A stretch of 64,000 bases of DNA, taken from the NCBI RefSeq assembly GCF_018446385.1, contig NC_055996.1:50948365-51012364 (forward strand), written 5' to 3'. A program made the translations under genes and the position numbers. This document shows, piece after piece, positions 1 to 13,425 of this stretch. Under the pieces are notes generated by a model. The model made no database searches. It worked only from the letters and a program-made list of their open reading frames with translations, and was not told where the DNA came from. The stretch comes from Zingiber officinale. Taxonomy: Eukaryota > Streptophyta > Magnoliopsida > Zingiberales > Zingiberaceae. Each line of letters opens with the position of its first letter. Within the stretch, counting starts at the first letter, position 1.

Positions 1-3000
1 ACTATAGAAAATACTTAGTAGTCCCAATTGTAATGATTGGAAATAGGACTTGGACATTAAGGTAGACTGCCTTCTTAGAACAAAGAACAATATAGGTGTA
101 TTTAATTCATTAGTTGAAACATGTTTAATAGTGTTATCTACTAGTAACTGTGAATTAGATGACGTTAATCATCCGCATGATTCATTCGCAGGTTCGAAAC
201 CGACAACTAAATGAAAGTAAAAACACCGTCAATGCTACTAAAGTGGCGGTTATTGCAGTTGGAGATGTTTATCCTTTGATAAGAATAAAATATGGATTTT
301 AAGTAATTGTCTTTACCAAGTTTAGAAAGAACTAGTTTTCGGTTTCTAAACTATTCAAAGAACTTGATATTCACCTCTTTTAAAGTTGTTAAGAAAGAGG
401 GAAGTTATCTGCAATTTGTTCAATTTATAAATCCAATAACTCCCACGATGCAACAAATGGAAATTAGTAACACATCTTCTAACTTTAAGAGAAAGCAACC
501 TTCGGAAATGAACCAATTATAGCTTTGGCATCTAAGGCTAGGTTATATTAACTTGAGTAGGATTCATTGGTAGCTGATGAACTTTTGGGTTCATTAGTAG
601 TGGAAATCTTTCCAACCTGCGAGTCTTACTTAGAAGGAAAAATAACCAAGAAGCTTTTAAGTCTAAGGGGTATGGAGCCAAAGATATGTTGGAATTGGTT
701 CATCCTGATTTGTGTGATCCTATGACTATCCAGACAAGAGAAAGTATCGAATATTTCATCTATTTTATAGACAACTATTCAAGATACAAATACATTTACT
801 TAATGTGTCGTAAGACTAAGTGCTTTGATTAGTTCAAAGAGTACAAGGCTGATGCGGAGAAACGTTAAGTAAAAGTATCAAGTCACTATGGTAAGATCGT
901 AGTGGCAAGTACCTCTTGGGATAATTTAGGAGTTACTTATCAAAAGTAGGGATTCAATCCCAACTAACTGCACCTGGTACACCCCAACAGAATGGTGTAG
1001 TAAAAAGAAGGTATATGACTCTTATGAAAATAATTAGATTGATGATAAGTTATTCAGAAATTACCAAGTTCGTTTTAAGGATATACTCTGAAAAAGAAAG
1101 TGAACATAGTACATTCCAAAGTCAGAACTCTCTACTCATATAGAATTGTTGAATAGGCGTAAGCCTATTTTGAAGCATATTCGGATTCGGGTAGTCCAGC
1201 ACATATGCTGAAGAGAGACAATGATAAGTTGGATAGGAATTCACTTGTTTGTGGTTATCCTAGAGAAACGAAAGTAGGATTATAGTCTTAAAAATCAGAA
1301 GGTCATTGTTAGAATCAATGACTGATTTTTAAAAGAGGACTATATAATAAACCACAAGCCCATAAGTAAATTTGTTCTTAATAAAGGACACGTCTAATCT
1401 AGTATCAACTGTACAAGATGAGATACCACAAGGAAACTGCAACATATATCACAACAACAGACAATGTCTCGTCGTAGTGGGAGGGTTGTGAGGCAACCCG
1501 AGAGATTCATGTTTTTGGGAGAGTTTTCGAACTTGATCCAAAGTAAACATGAATCTGATCCCCAGACATATGATGAAGCACTCCAAGAAAAAGATGCAGC
1601 ATCTTGGCAAAAAGCAATGAAGAATTAGAATATATGTATTCTAATAAAGTCTGGAATCTCGAAAAATCACCAAATGATGTAAAAGCCATAGAAAAGGAAG
1701 GACAGACAGGAAGGTGTATACTTTCAAAGCAAGGCTTGTTGAAAAAGGGAAACCTTTTACCAGTAGTCATGCTTAAAGTCTATCTGGATTCCTTTATCTA
1801 TTGTTGCTCATATGGATTATGAGATTTAGCAAGTGGATGTCAAGACAGTTTTCCTTAACGGAAGTCTTGAAGAAAACATCCATATAAAGCAACCAGAAAG
1901 GTTCATTGCAAAGAGCAAAGAGCATCTTATGTGAAAGCTTAATCAGTCTATGGACTGAAGTAAAACTTCAAGATCTTGGTACATCCGGTTTAATAAAGTA
2001 ATCCAAACCTATGGGTTTATTTTATAACCGAATGAGTTTTGTAAAGTGTGATGGAAACGTGGTGGTATTTCTTGTACTACACACAGATGACATTTTTGGT
2101 AGTTGGAAACAATATCAAAGTGTTGTCGGAAGTAAGGGTATGGTTGTCCAAACAATTCGATATGAAGAACTTAGGAAAATATGCACACATTCTTGGGATC
2201 AAAGACATAAGGGATCGCAAGAAAAGAATGTTGTGCTTATCCCGAGCTTCATACAATCCTTGCTCGTTTAGCATGCAGAACTCTGAGAAAGGTTTCTTAC
2301 CTTTTAGGCATGGAGTATCTTTATCTAAAGAGATGTCTCCGAAGACATCAAAGGAGATACAGGACATGAAGGCAGTTCCTTATGCTTCGGTTGTGGGAAG
2401 CCTAATGTATGCAATGCTGTGTACGAGATCATAAATCTGTTTTGCCAAGGGCATAGTTAGCAGATATCAAAGTAACCCTAGACAAGGACATTGGACTGCA
2501 GTAAAGCATACATTGAAGTACCTTAGAGGCACTAAAGATTATATGCTAGCTTACAAGGCAATTAATTTGGTCCCTGTGGGTTGCACGGATTTTGACTTCC
2601 AATCGGATAGGGACAATAGTAAGTCAACCTCGGAGTTTTGTGTTTACTTTAGGAGGTAAAGTCATAACTATGGAAGAGTGATAAGCATAGGTGTTTTTCT
2701 GGACTCCACCATAGAAGCTGAGTATATGGCAAGCATCTGAGGTAGTCATAAAAGCTGAATGACTTAATAACCTCAAGATAGACTTAGATATGATTTCTGG
2801 TTTGTCCAAAGATTATTACAATTTATTGTAATAATAGTGATGTAGTAGCAAACTCGAAGAAACCATGAGTCTATAAGGCAAGTAAACAAAATAGAGCGCA
2901 AGTACCACCCAATACGAGAAATCATATAAACGAGTAGAAGTTGTTGCTGCCTAGATTGCATCAGATGATGACCTATAGATCTTTTCACTAAGGCCCGTAA

Positions 3001-3092
3001 GGCAAGAGCTTTTGATGGGCATGTTGAAGAGTTGAGATTCAGATGTATGACAGCAGATATGGTAGCTTAGTCTTTTAGTATAAGTGGGAGAT
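1..3092 (+). mobile_element. Ty1/copia retrotransposon, copy 1, decayed internal region
   Basis: Internal region of a copia element that enters from the left edge. It aligns by eye along its whole length with the better preserved copy at 6270-9868: the protease/integrase junction near 230, integrase near 500-1000, reverse transcriptase near 1550-2430 and RNase H near 2550-3060. Every domain carries stop codons and frameshifts, so no long frame survives. The region ends in a polypurine tract (about 3081-3092) directly before the LTR. Gag and the 5' LTR lie outside the window. It is non-coding today. Confidence 0.85.
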
Positions 3093-5684
3093 TGTTAAGA
3101 TGTATACTAAAAGCCTAGCTTTTGGTATAAACATTTATCTAGAAATAAGAATCACATTCGTCAAATGTCTACATTTATGATAAATGTAGTTGTTCAATTA
3201 ATTTATATTGTAGATAACATGGTGTGTGGTGTCACACACAGAGGATCATGTTATCAGTACCTTATAAATTATAAACAGTAGCTCACGACCAAGATGGAAA
3301 GGAACAAACCATTGGAAGGTCGTAGTATAATTAGGTATTAGTTTATCTTAACTATATAATTACACTAGTACACTTAGAGTGTATTGAGTAGGGCCATTAG
3401 AGGTCGTTTCTTTTTATAAAGGAACAAAGACCTCAGTTATTATGGAAGTGTGTGCTCTTAATCATAATATAATAACAAGCACATATATTTGATATTTATT
3501 TCTTTAATTTATCAATGGGTGAGATTTAGTTCGATAAATTAATAAGTCCGATAAGTTGGGAAATGATATCACTTATAGTGTGTATTGTTGATTATAGAAG
3601 GAAACTGTGTCCTAGTGATCTAGGTTGATAATGTCCCCAAGAGGAGCTCATAAGGATTGTCATGTTAAACCCTGCAGTTGGTAACGATGAGTGGTACTAC
3701 TCTTGACTAAGATATTAATTGAGTTGTCGGTAACTCATTTAATTAGTGGACATTCGACATCTTAAACACAGAGACCGACACACACATAATAAGAAGGAGC
3801 CCAAATTAGGATTGGTGCGGTAGTTCAATAATAGTTCTTTAGTGGAATGAATTATTATTGATGAAATTAAGTTCGGGGGGAACACGGGATGCTTAATTTC
3901 ATCGGAGACCAAAATCAATTCCTCCTCATCCCTATCATAGCCTCTTGTATATAGAGATTTATACCCACCACATACCACCTTCTTACCCATCCAAGGTGGT
4001 CGAGGGTCGGCCAAGACCAAGTGGATGAGCCAAGTTGGTGGCCGACCAAAGCTTGGATCCCAAGCTTAGGTGGCCGGCCACTAGAATATTAAAAATGATT
4101 TTTATTAAAATTATTTCTTAAGTGGATATCATGTTTTAAAAGAGAGTTTAAAAAATTAAAAATTTCCTTTTATAGCTTTCTACAAAAGATTAAGAGAAGA
4201 GATTAATCTCTTTCCTTATTTGTAGATTAAAAGGATGGTTTTAAATTTTGATAAAAACTTTCCTTATTTGTAAATCATCTACATGTTTAAAAGAGAGTTT
4301 AAAATTTGAAATCTTTCCTTATTTGTTGATTAAAAGGTGGATTTTAAATTTTAAGAAAACTTTCCTTTTTAACCATGTTCATGATTTAAAAAAGAGTTTA
4401 AAAATTAAATATTCTCTTTTATAAGTTTCTACAAGAGATTAAGAAAAGATTTGATATCTTTTCTTATTTGTAGATTAAAAGAGATTTTAATTTTTAGAGA
4501 TAACTTTCTTTTTATCCACATGTTTAAAAAAAATATTTTAATTTATAAAATTTCCTTTTTACTAACCATGAAGGGATTAAAATTATTGGAGAAATTTTTA
4601 TAAATTTCTGGAGATAAATTAGGAAGTTTTAATTAATTAAAACTCTCCTTGTTTATAGCTTGTGGTGGCCGGCCATATGAATTGAGAAAATAAAATTGAT
4701 TTTTAATTAATTAAATTTTCTTTTTCATGGCAAAAGAATTAAGGAAGTTTTTATTAAAATTTTCTTATTTGCCAAGACCAAGGATTATAAAAAAGGGGAT
4801 AGAGGAGGCTTCATGGTGAACGACTCTTTTCTATTTTCTCCCTCTTTTCTTCCTTGGTGTGGCCGGCCCTTTTCTTTTTCTCTCTTTCTCTTGTGTGGCC
4901 AAAATCCTTTATCTCTTGGAGCTTGGAGGAGGTGGCCGGATCTAGCTTGAGGAAGAAGGAGAGAAAGCTTGCATCCCTTGGAGCTTGGTTGGTGAAAAAA
5001 AGTTCTTCATCCTTTAGAAGATATGCTTGGCCGAAACTTGAAGGAAGGAAGAAGAAGGTGCCTTGGTGGTTCTTGTCTCGGAAGATCGTTGCTCACACAA
5101 CGTCCGAGATTATAAGAGAAATACGGTAGAAGACCTAGAGGTTTTTGTTTGCAAAAGAAAAGGTATACTAGTATTTAATTTCCGCATCATACTAGTTTTA
5201 TTTCTTTGTAAAAATATCAAATACAAGAGGCATGCGATTCTAGTATTTCGAATTAGTTTTCGATGTTGTGTTCTTTTATTTTTCTTTTCCTTATGATTTG
5301 ATTGTTCCTTTTGGTTGACCTAAAGTTATTTAAGGAAATTAAATATTAGCTTTCCTTAAAAGGCTTTGTCTAGGCGGTGGTGGTTGTTCCCATATCCAAG
5401 AAGGTCATGTGCCTCGCCATGCAGTCTTGGAAGCCAATTTTGGAAATTAATATTTAATGGAATTAATAACCTAGGTGATTTGGATCGAACGTGTTAAGTT
5501 TCGTAGGAGATCCAAGTCTAAACCTAAAAGAACAAATAAATTAAACTTAGGATCAAACGTGTAAAGTTCCGCAGGCGATCTAAGTTTAATTTAAAAGAAC
5601 ACATGGTAGCTAGGAAAAGGTTCAGACCTTTGTACAAAATTTTTGTACAGTGGAACCATTAGGTTTTCCGAGTAGCAACCAACA
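3093..5684 (+). repeat. 3' LTR of copia copy 1 (about 2.6 kb)
   Basis: It starts with TGTTAAGATGTATAC right after the polypurine tract and ends ...AACCAACA. The same start and end occur in the LTR at 9869-16903, which fixes both borders. The next five bases, TTAAG, are the expected target-site duplication; its partner is off the left edge. The middle (about 4080-4800) is AT-rich with repeated GGCCGGCC motifs. No primer-binding site follows it, so this is a 3' LTR and not the 5' LTR of the next element. Confidence 0.82.
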
Positions 5685-6269
5685 TTAAGTTCATGCAATA
5701 AGATGTAGTCATAGAGGTAGTTTTGAGTATTTCCTAATTAAAATTTCTTTGTATGCAAGTAATTATGTTTGTTATAGAAGTGTAAGGATGATAATTTCTA
5801 TATTGATCTTAGTTATTTATTTAATAATATGTTGTTGATTGAAATAGATTTATTTTCATTTATCTTTTATTTATCTTTGGTATTAAAAGACAATAGTTTA
5901 AAACTTCTTATCTTTTACTAAAAAAACAACGATTTTTTATGCATTGTGAAACTGTTATCTTTGTTAAAAAAGACAACGTTTTTGATGCGTTATCTTTAAC
6001 AAAGACAACACTTTTTATGCGTTGTCTTTAACAAAGACAACACTTTTTATGTATTGTCTTTAACAAAGACAACGTTTTTTATGCGTTGTCTTTGTAAAAA
6101 ATGACAACGCTTTTAAAGCGTTGCAAACGCGTTGTCTTTGTTACAAACGACAACGCTTTTAAAGCGTTGTCTTTGAGCAGACTTTTAACAACAGTGTTTT
6201 TAACAACGTTTTTTCAGCCACATAGACAACGCTTTTAAAGCGTTGTCTATTAGCTTTTTTCTTGTAGTG
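5685..6269. mobile_element. CACTA transposon A, right-hand part only
   Basis: The right terminus reads CTTGTAGTG at 6261-6269, the inverse of the CACTACAAG end of CACTA (En/Spm) elements. Inward from it, from about 5885, lie many subterminal repeats built on GACAACGCTTTTAAAGCG-type palindromes, which are likely transposase-binding sites. The left terminus is not in the window: copia copy 1 ends directly at 5684. The next base begins copia gag codons. No transposase is visible. Confidence 0.75.
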
Positions 6270-6285
6270 TGCTAGGCAAGAGGCA

Positions 6286-9200
6286 ATGAGAAATCTAATG
6301 ACAGCCACCATGTCTGAGAGGACACCCGTAAGGGATCATATCCTCAAAATGATGGCTTATCTGAATGAAATACAAGTCATTGGAGGAGAAATTGATGGGG
6401 AAACCCAGGTCAATATAATTCTCCAAACGCTATCCAGAAGTTTTGAGCAGTTCTGCTTGAACCATAATATGAACAAAAGAGAGTATACGTTGGCGGAACT
6501 TCTGACAGAACTACAGGCAGCAGAAGGAGTATTTCGTCACAGTTCTCAGATTCATTATGCTAAAAATGGTTCTACTTCTAAGTCGAAAGGCAAGAAGAAG
6601 AAAAAACAGGTCTTTTCAGCAAAGAAGGTGAATAAACCTCAGTGTACAGGACAGAAAGCTGGAATGAAAGGACATTGGAAGGCGGACTGTCCTCGTAGGA
6701 ATCAGAACAATAAAGGTATATCTCATGCTGTAGTAGTTAAAACATGTTTAGCGGTGTTATCTACCAGCACATGGTGTGTAGATACGGGAGCCACTGATCA
6801 TGTCTGCAATTCTTTGCAGGGGTTCCAGGAAACCAGATGACTATTTGAAGGAGAGATAACCGTCTACATGGGCAATGCTACTAAGGTGGCGGCTGTTGCA
6901 GTGAGAGACGTCTACTTATCTTTTGATAGGAATAGAAATTTGATTTTAAGAAATTATCTTTATGTACCCAGTTTTAGAAAGAATTTAATTTCAGTTTCTA
7001 AACTGTATTTGGATGGATATTCAGTTTCCTTTAGTAACAATGTAATTATAAAGAGAAATAAGGTGATTATCTGTTCTGGTGCATTGGTTGGCAATTTATA
7101 TACTTTAAATCTAATTTCTTCCACAAAGTAAAATATGGAAATTAATAACACATCTTCTAACTCTAATAAGAGAAAAGAACCTTCGGAAATGAACCAAACG
7201 TATCTTTGGCATCTAAGGTTTGGTCATATTAACTTAAGTAGGATTCAAAGGCTTGTAGCCGATGGACTCTTGGGTTCATTAGAGTTGGAAGACTTTCCAA
7301 CATGTGAATCCTGCTTGGAAGGTAAAATGACCAAGAGACCTTTTAAGGCCAAGGGGTATAGAGCCAAAGATGCGTTAGAACTAGTTCATTCTGATTTGTG
7401 TGGTTCTATGTCTATCCAGGCAAGAGGTAGTTATGAATATTTCGTCTCCTTTATAGACGATTATTCAAGATACGGATATATTTACCTGATGCGCCGCAAG
7501 TCTAAATACTTTGACAAGTTCAAAGAATATAGGGCTGATGTGGAGAAACATCTTGGTAAAAGTATCAAGACACTACGGTCTGACCGTGGTGGCGAATACC
7601 TCTTTGGAGAGTTTAGGAATTACTTATCAGAAGTTGAGATTCAATCCTAATTGTCTGCACCTGGTACACCCCAACAGAATGGTGTGACAGAATAAAGAAA
7701 TATGACTCTTATGAAAATGGTTAGATCGATGATGAGTTATTCATAATTACCAAATTCATTTTGGGGATATGCTTTAGAAACAACAGTGTATATTCTGAAT
7801 ATGGTATCTTTTAAAACAGTTCCTTCTACTCCCATGGAATTATGGAATGGGTGTAAGCCTAGTCTGAATCATATCCGGTTATGGGGTAGTCCAGCACATG
7901 TGCTGAAGGGAGATACTGATAAGTTGGAATCACGTACAGAAGTTTGTCTATTTATGGGATATCCTAAGGGAACGAAAGGTGATTTTTTTATAATCCTAAA
8001 AATCAGAAGATCATTGTTAGCACCAATACTTGATTTTTAGAAGAAAATTATGTAATAAACCATAAGCCCATGAGTGAAATAGTTCTAGAAGAAATAAGAG
8101 AGGACACGTCTACTTTAATACCAACAGTACAAGATGAAGTACCACTAGAAACTGCAACACGTGTCACACAGGATACACAACCAGAGACAGTGCCTCGTTG
8201 TAGTGGAAGGGTTATAAGGCAACCTGAGAGATTCATGTTTTTGGGAGAGTCTTCAGACTTGATCTCGGGTAAACATGAACCTGATCCCCGAACATATGAC
8301 GAAGCACTCCAAGATATAGATGCAGTATCTTGGCAAAAGGCAATGAATTCCGAAATAGAATCTATGTATTCTAATAAGGTCTGGGAGCTTGTAGAACCGC
8401 CTCATGGTATAAAAGTCGTTGGATGCAAGTGGATCTACAAAAGGAAAAGTGGGACAGACAGGAAGGTAGAAACCTTCAAAGCAAGACTTGTTGCGAAAGG
8501 GTATACTCAGAAAGAGGGAATCAATTATGAGGAGACTTTTTCGCTGGTAGTCATGCTTAAGCCTATCTGGATACTTTTATCCATTGCCGCTCATATGGAT
8601 TATGAGATTTGCCAAATGGATGTCAAGACAGCTTTCCTTAATGGAAGTCTTGTAGAAAACATCCATATGAAGCAACCAGAAGGGTTCATTGAAAAGGGCA
8701 AAGAGCATCTAGTGTGCAAGCTTAATCGGTCTATTTATGGACTCAAGCAAGCTTCAAGATCTTGGAACATCCGGTTTAACGAAGTAATCCAGTCATATGG
8801 ATTTATTCAGTGTCCAGATGAGTCTTGTGTATACAAGAAGTGTAACGGAAACGTGATGGTATTTTTTGTACTATACGTAGATGATATTTTGTTAATTGGC
8901 AACAATGTCAAGTATTATCGGACTTAAAGGTATGATTGTCCAAACAATTTGATATGAAGGACTTAGGAGAATATGCACACATTCTTGGGATCAAAGTTAT
9001 AAGGGATCGCAAGAAAAGAATGTTGCACATATTCCAAGCTTTATATATAGATACAATCCTTGCTCGTTTTAACATGCAGAACTCCAAGAAAGGTTTCTTA
9101 CCTTTTAGGCATGGAGTAGCCTTATCTAAAGAGATGTCTCCGAAGGCATCAAAGGAGATAGAGGAGATGAAGGCAGCTCTTTATGCTTCGGCTATAGGAA

Positions 9201-9846
9201 GCCTTATGTATGCAATGTTGTGTACGAGACCTGATATCTGTTTTACCGTGGGCATGGTTAGCAGATATCAGAGTAACTCTGGACAAGGACATTAGACTGC
9301 TGTAAAACATATATTGAAGTACCTGAGAAGGACTAAAGATTATATGCTAGTTTACCAAGCAGATGATTTGCTCCCTGTGGGTTACACGGATTCAGATTTC
9401 CAATCAGATAGGGACAACAGTAAGTCTACATCAGGCTATGTGTTTACTTTAGGAGGTGGAGCCATTGCATGGAGGAGTATTAATGCACCATGGAAGCTGA
9501 GTATGTGGCAGCCTCTGAGGCAGCCAAAGAAGCAGTATGGCTCAGGAATTTCCTAATGGACTTAGATGTGATTCCTGGTTTGCCTAAAATCATCACAATT
9601 TATTATGATAATAGCGGTGCAGTTGCAAACTCGAAGAAACCACAAGCCCATAAGGCAAGTAAATATATAGAGCGCAAGTACCACCTGATAAGAGACATCG
9701 TCAAGCGTGGAGAAGTTGTCGTCGCCAAGATTGCATCAGCAGATAACCTGGTAGATCCTTTCACTAAGACCCTTCCGGCGAAAGCTTTTGATCGACATGT
9801 GGAGGGGATAAGAATCAAATGTGTGGCAACAGATATGACAGCTTAG
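6286..9846 (+). pseudogene. copia gag-pol polyprotein, broken
   Basis: Domains lie in the normal Ty1/copia order. Gag occupies 6286-6838, with a knuckle that has lost its second cysteine (C..GHWKADC). The aspartic protease shows CVDTGATDHVC near 6776. Integrase (7135-8040) has a GKMTKRPF-type zinc region and the DDE-region motifs FIDDYSRYGY and LRSDRGGEY. Reverse transcriptase (8070-9295) has KARLVAKGYTQ, MDVKTAFLNGSL and the catalytic YVDD. RNase H (9314-9846) has GYTDSDF and EAEYVAASEA. Frames are interrupted by stops or shifts near 6838, 7648, 8038, 8925, 9293 and 9550. It cannot make one polyprotein. Confidence 0.88.
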
Positions 9847-10433
9847 TCTTTTAGTATAAGTAGGAGATTGTTGAAGTATATACTAAAAGCCTAGCTTTTG
9901 TAAACATTTATTTTTGAAATAAAAGAATCACATTGGTCAATATCTGTATTTATTTGTTAAATATAATTGTTCAATTAATTTATATAGTAGATAACATGGA
10001 GTGTGGTGTCACACTCAGAAGATCATGTTCTCGGTTCTTTATAAATTATAAATAGTTGCTCGCGACTAAGATGGAGAAAAACAAACCATTAGAATAGTTG
10101 TAGTGTAATTAAGTATTAGTTTATCTTGACTAATAAATTACACTGATACACTCTAAGTGTATTGAGTAGTACCATTTTAGGTAAGTTTTTGTACTGACTT
10201 AATAAAAGAACTAGACCTTAGTTATTATGAAAGTGTGTGCTCTTAATCCTAATATAATAACAAACACATATATTTAATATTTATTTCTTTGACTTATCAA
10301 AGGGTGAGGTTTAGCTCGATAAATCAATATGCCTGATAAGTTGGGAAATGATATTACTTATAGTGTGTGTTGTTGATTATAGAAGGAATCTGTGTCTTAG
10401 TTATCTAGGTTGAGAATCACTACAACAAAAATA

Positions 10434-10735
10434 TTAAAAGACAACGGTTAAAAACCATTGTCGTAGCCCTTTAAACCCGTTGTAATTGGCAGTGTTGTTA
10501 AAAGTGGGGGGCTACGACAACGGTTTTAAACCGTTGTCTTTGAATGAAAAGACAACAGTTTTACAACGGTTTTAAACCGTTGTCTTTGAATGAAAAGACA
10601 ACGGTTTAAAACCGTTGTTATTTAGAGCATTTTTCTGCCAATTACAACCGTTTTTGGGGCTACGACAACGGTTTTTAACCGTTGTCTTTGAGGGTGATAG
10701 ACAACAATAGCAGTTTTAAATCGTTGTCTTTTAAT
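10434..10735. repeat. left subterminal palindrome array of CACTA-B
   Basis: Several copies, in both orientations, of the unit GACAACGGTTTTAAACCG with its mirrored half; many are perfect palindromes. The matching array at the other end lies at 14706-15010. Subterminal repeats of this kind bind the CACTA transposase in well-studied En/Spm elements; binding here is inferred. Confidence 0.8.
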
Positions 10736-10971
10736 TTATTATCTTTTAATACCAATATATCATATATCAATTTAAAATATAATAAAGAATCATAATCAAG
10801 AAAGAATATTTCCCACATCGATATCATTCAAAATGTTAGTTATCCAAGAATTACAATCATAAAAGAAGAAACATATCTTATGTTCAAATAAAATTTATCC
10901 CAATACAAATAAATAAATAAACTCTATTTACAACTAATGAACAATAGCCAAACGACTATTTCATGATGATT

Positions 10972-11750
10972 CAGTCACTGCCTATTTCATGATTTGAACC
11001 ACTGTGGTAAAGTTCTTCTAGTTGAGCTGGATCTCTACCTTGCTGGTTGTTGCAGCTACAGGATGTTGATCCCCTATCAAGTGCTACCTCAGTTTGAGTA
11101 CAACTCATGGTGGCCTGGCTGGAATATTCCTCTAATCCGAGAGTCTGCATGGGGTGGATGACTGAATCATCATGGTTCAATGTCAAGTGAGGTGTGGAAC
11201 CATGACCATTTGGATTTTCCATCGAGGGCAGTAACCATCTCATCCAATCCTCTCGTCTTCTAATTTTCTCTGCTTGTAGATGATTGCAGGAACATGTTTT
11301 GAAGAAAAATATCAAAATGAATTATTTAAGAAACATAGCTGATAAGAGTATAATAAAGAGGGGAAATGATGGAGGTGAAGTACTTGTATTTCAAGTTCTG
11401 TCGAATCTCTTAGAGCATTCAATATCATCGCTATGCTCGTGGTCACCCTTTTGACCTGCATATATTGTGATGTGTTAGGAAGTAGAGGCAGTTAAATTTT
11501 TTGAACATGGAATTACTCCTCATATCCATAATCACATGGATTACTCACCATGTTAAAGGTAGTAATCAATGAGACGGGAACCCAACCTTGATCATCCATC
11601 TTGCCACGAAGAAAAATGTCCTTACAGAGATTATCCGCGCTGCAGCAGAAACAATTTAAATTATTAACTGCATGAAAAAAAATACCTTACAGATATTAAG
11701 GTACCTAAAATAGTATTCAATATCTACCGCTTCAATCTCAGTTTCTGTTT
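10972..11750 (-). pseudogene. captured LARP1-type La-motif gene fragment
   Basis: Four exon-like blocks on the minus strand recreate the La motif of plant La-related protein 1. A block ending IEYYFS lies at about 11705-11745. The next, at 11639-11549, begins ADNLCKDIFLRGKMDDQGW and continues WVPVSL. The block at 11455-11384 reads VKRVTTSIAMILNALRD. The last, from about 11284 down to 10972, contains EKIRRREDWMRWLLP. GT-AG borders are kept between the middle blocks, so genomic DNA was captured, not cDNA. The first block has an upstream in-frame stop, and the last acceptor is out of phase. LARP1 binds mRNA; the DM15 region is absent, so function is unlikely. Confidence 0.78.
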
Positions 11751-12857
11751 GTCAACCAGAGAATGAATCCTGATTGTGGAAGGATAAAATCCGTTATCTT
11801 TTAACAGTTTTAAACAGTGGGAAAATTAATAATACCTTAATCCAATGATAGGCTTGCTGAACTAGTTTTTCACTTTTGTTCTAAACACCAAGAAAAGCTA
11901 GAGACTATAAATGCAAGAAGAATGAAGTTTTAAAATGAAAGATTTCATTTTGATATTTTGTTTCTCTTCTTCCAAAACCATCGGATAGCATGAACTGCTC
12001 CAACAGAAAAATCAAGCAGAAAACATTATGTCATGCAAGAGAAATCAAAAATAAAAACAAGAAATAAATTTCAGACTTAAAACTAGAAGACATTATTTCC
12101 TTTATTTATTTATGTTCTGGAGAAAAGGAAGTCACATAATATATATTACTTGTCCGGTTCTTGATCAGCCAACCATTCCCCTGCAAGAAAAATGCCCATT
12201 ACACATCTAATGGGAAACTATATCCATCACATTTGGCTACAGATTACTACCTTTAACTTATAATAATCGAGCTTGATTTGATCCATCAAAGGGGAGCATT
12301 GCAAGCTTTCCAACACAAGTTGGTAATTTTAAGATTATTATTTTGTTTTAACCTTTAATAATAGTACATTTGCACTACAACACTATAGAACTGTCTTATA
12401 TTAATTATGTATTTCTCTTTTCATTGTGCTTTTTGTGCAAGTAGGTCATCAGTATTACTTCGCCCACAACTACAGAGCGTCCAATTCTTTAAGAAGAAGG
12501 CAATTGAGCAGAATCTTAGAAGCAGTTGTAAAAGTCATGACCAATTCAAAAGTTATCGATTGGAAAGGGAAAATAAAATTTAATCCTTTTTCTAATCGAT
12601 CTTGATAAAGTAAAGTAGTTGAACGAAGCATGATGGTAAAAGGAAGTCACACAGTAAAGACAGATACATCAAACACAAACTAATTACCTGACAGGGAAGC
12701 TCAAAAGCACCAAACATACATTCTTTAATTTATTAAAGTTTCTACCTTTCATTGGAGCATAGCATGGTGAAGGTAACAGAAGAGAAATATAAATCTTAGG
12801 CCAAAAATACCATTAATCTTAGGCTTAAGAATTATATAATAATAATAATAATAATTA

Positions 12858-12902
<45 letters not shown>

Positions 12903-12987
12903 GCAAAATTTCAAAATAATCAATTTGCTTAATCTGCTATGCATGGAATGTATGAGCTGGGCATGAAACCAAACAAAAAAAGAGTAC
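11751..12987. other. CACTA-B interior, unrecognised sequence
   Basis: AT-rich DNA between the LARP1-like and ligase-like fragments. Short minus-strand pieces with splice-like borders occur near 11850, 11970 and 12160 (one reads EWLADQEPDK). They may be further exons of the captured genes, but I cannot assign them. Confidence 0.35.
12838..12903. repeat. AT microsatellite, self-complementary
   Basis: A run of AAT triplets is followed by ATT triplets and then a TA dinucleotide run. The two triplet runs are inverse complements, so the tract can form a cruciform or hairpin. It lies inside CACTA-B. Confidence 0.9.
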
Positions 12988-13425
12988 CTCTAAATAAAAT
13001 GAATCTGAAAAACCAGACATGATGCGACAGACACTTTGAAATTCTTCAGTATCTAGATTGTAGCATGCCACGAGGAAAGGACTATACTTGAACGATGGAA
13101 TCCACAAATATGAAATATCCTTGTGAAATGTCAAATGCCATGGATTTCATAAAAAATGACAACAGAACAAAAAACTCAAAATTTGTACCATCCAACTTTT
13201 CTTCCATTTCCATGCCAAGCACTAATAAGAACAAGATCAATACTATCACCTATTCCTTCAACATAATCACGCTTTACCTAAAAGAAAGAAAATTAAAGAA
13301 AATTAGTAAAATGATTGTCTGTATAGAACAATTAGAAACTAGGATACCTTCAGCCATGCCTCACAACGTTTTGATGCAGAATACCCAAAATCATCTAGAG
13401 TCTTCACCATAATTCCTTCACAAGA
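12988..13425 (-). pseudogene. captured DNA ligase 6-like gene fragment
   Basis: Three minus-strand exon-like blocks match the catalytic/OB-fold junction of ATP-dependent DNA ligases. The first, ending at 13348, contains CEGIMVKTLDDFGYSASKR. The second, 13277-13190, contains KRDYVEGIGDSIDLV (the motif V region) and AWHGNGRK. The third, 13086-12988, contains YSPFLVACYNLDTEEFQ and CRIMSGFSDSFYLE. The wording is closer to my recollection of plant-specific ligase 6 than of ligase 1. Introns with GT donors are retained. The second-to-third junction appears to have lost a base, and the nucleotidyl-transfer lysine region is absent. It is a non-functional transduplicate. Confidence 0.78.

Noticed and set aside
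3093-5684. 5' LTR of copia copy 2
   Set aside because: No primer-binding site follows position 5684, while a polypurine tract precedes 3093, so it is the 3' LTR of copy 1.
5885-6260. CRISPR-like regular repeats
   Set aside because: Units are palindromic subterminal repeats of a CACTA end with irregular spacing, in a plant genome.
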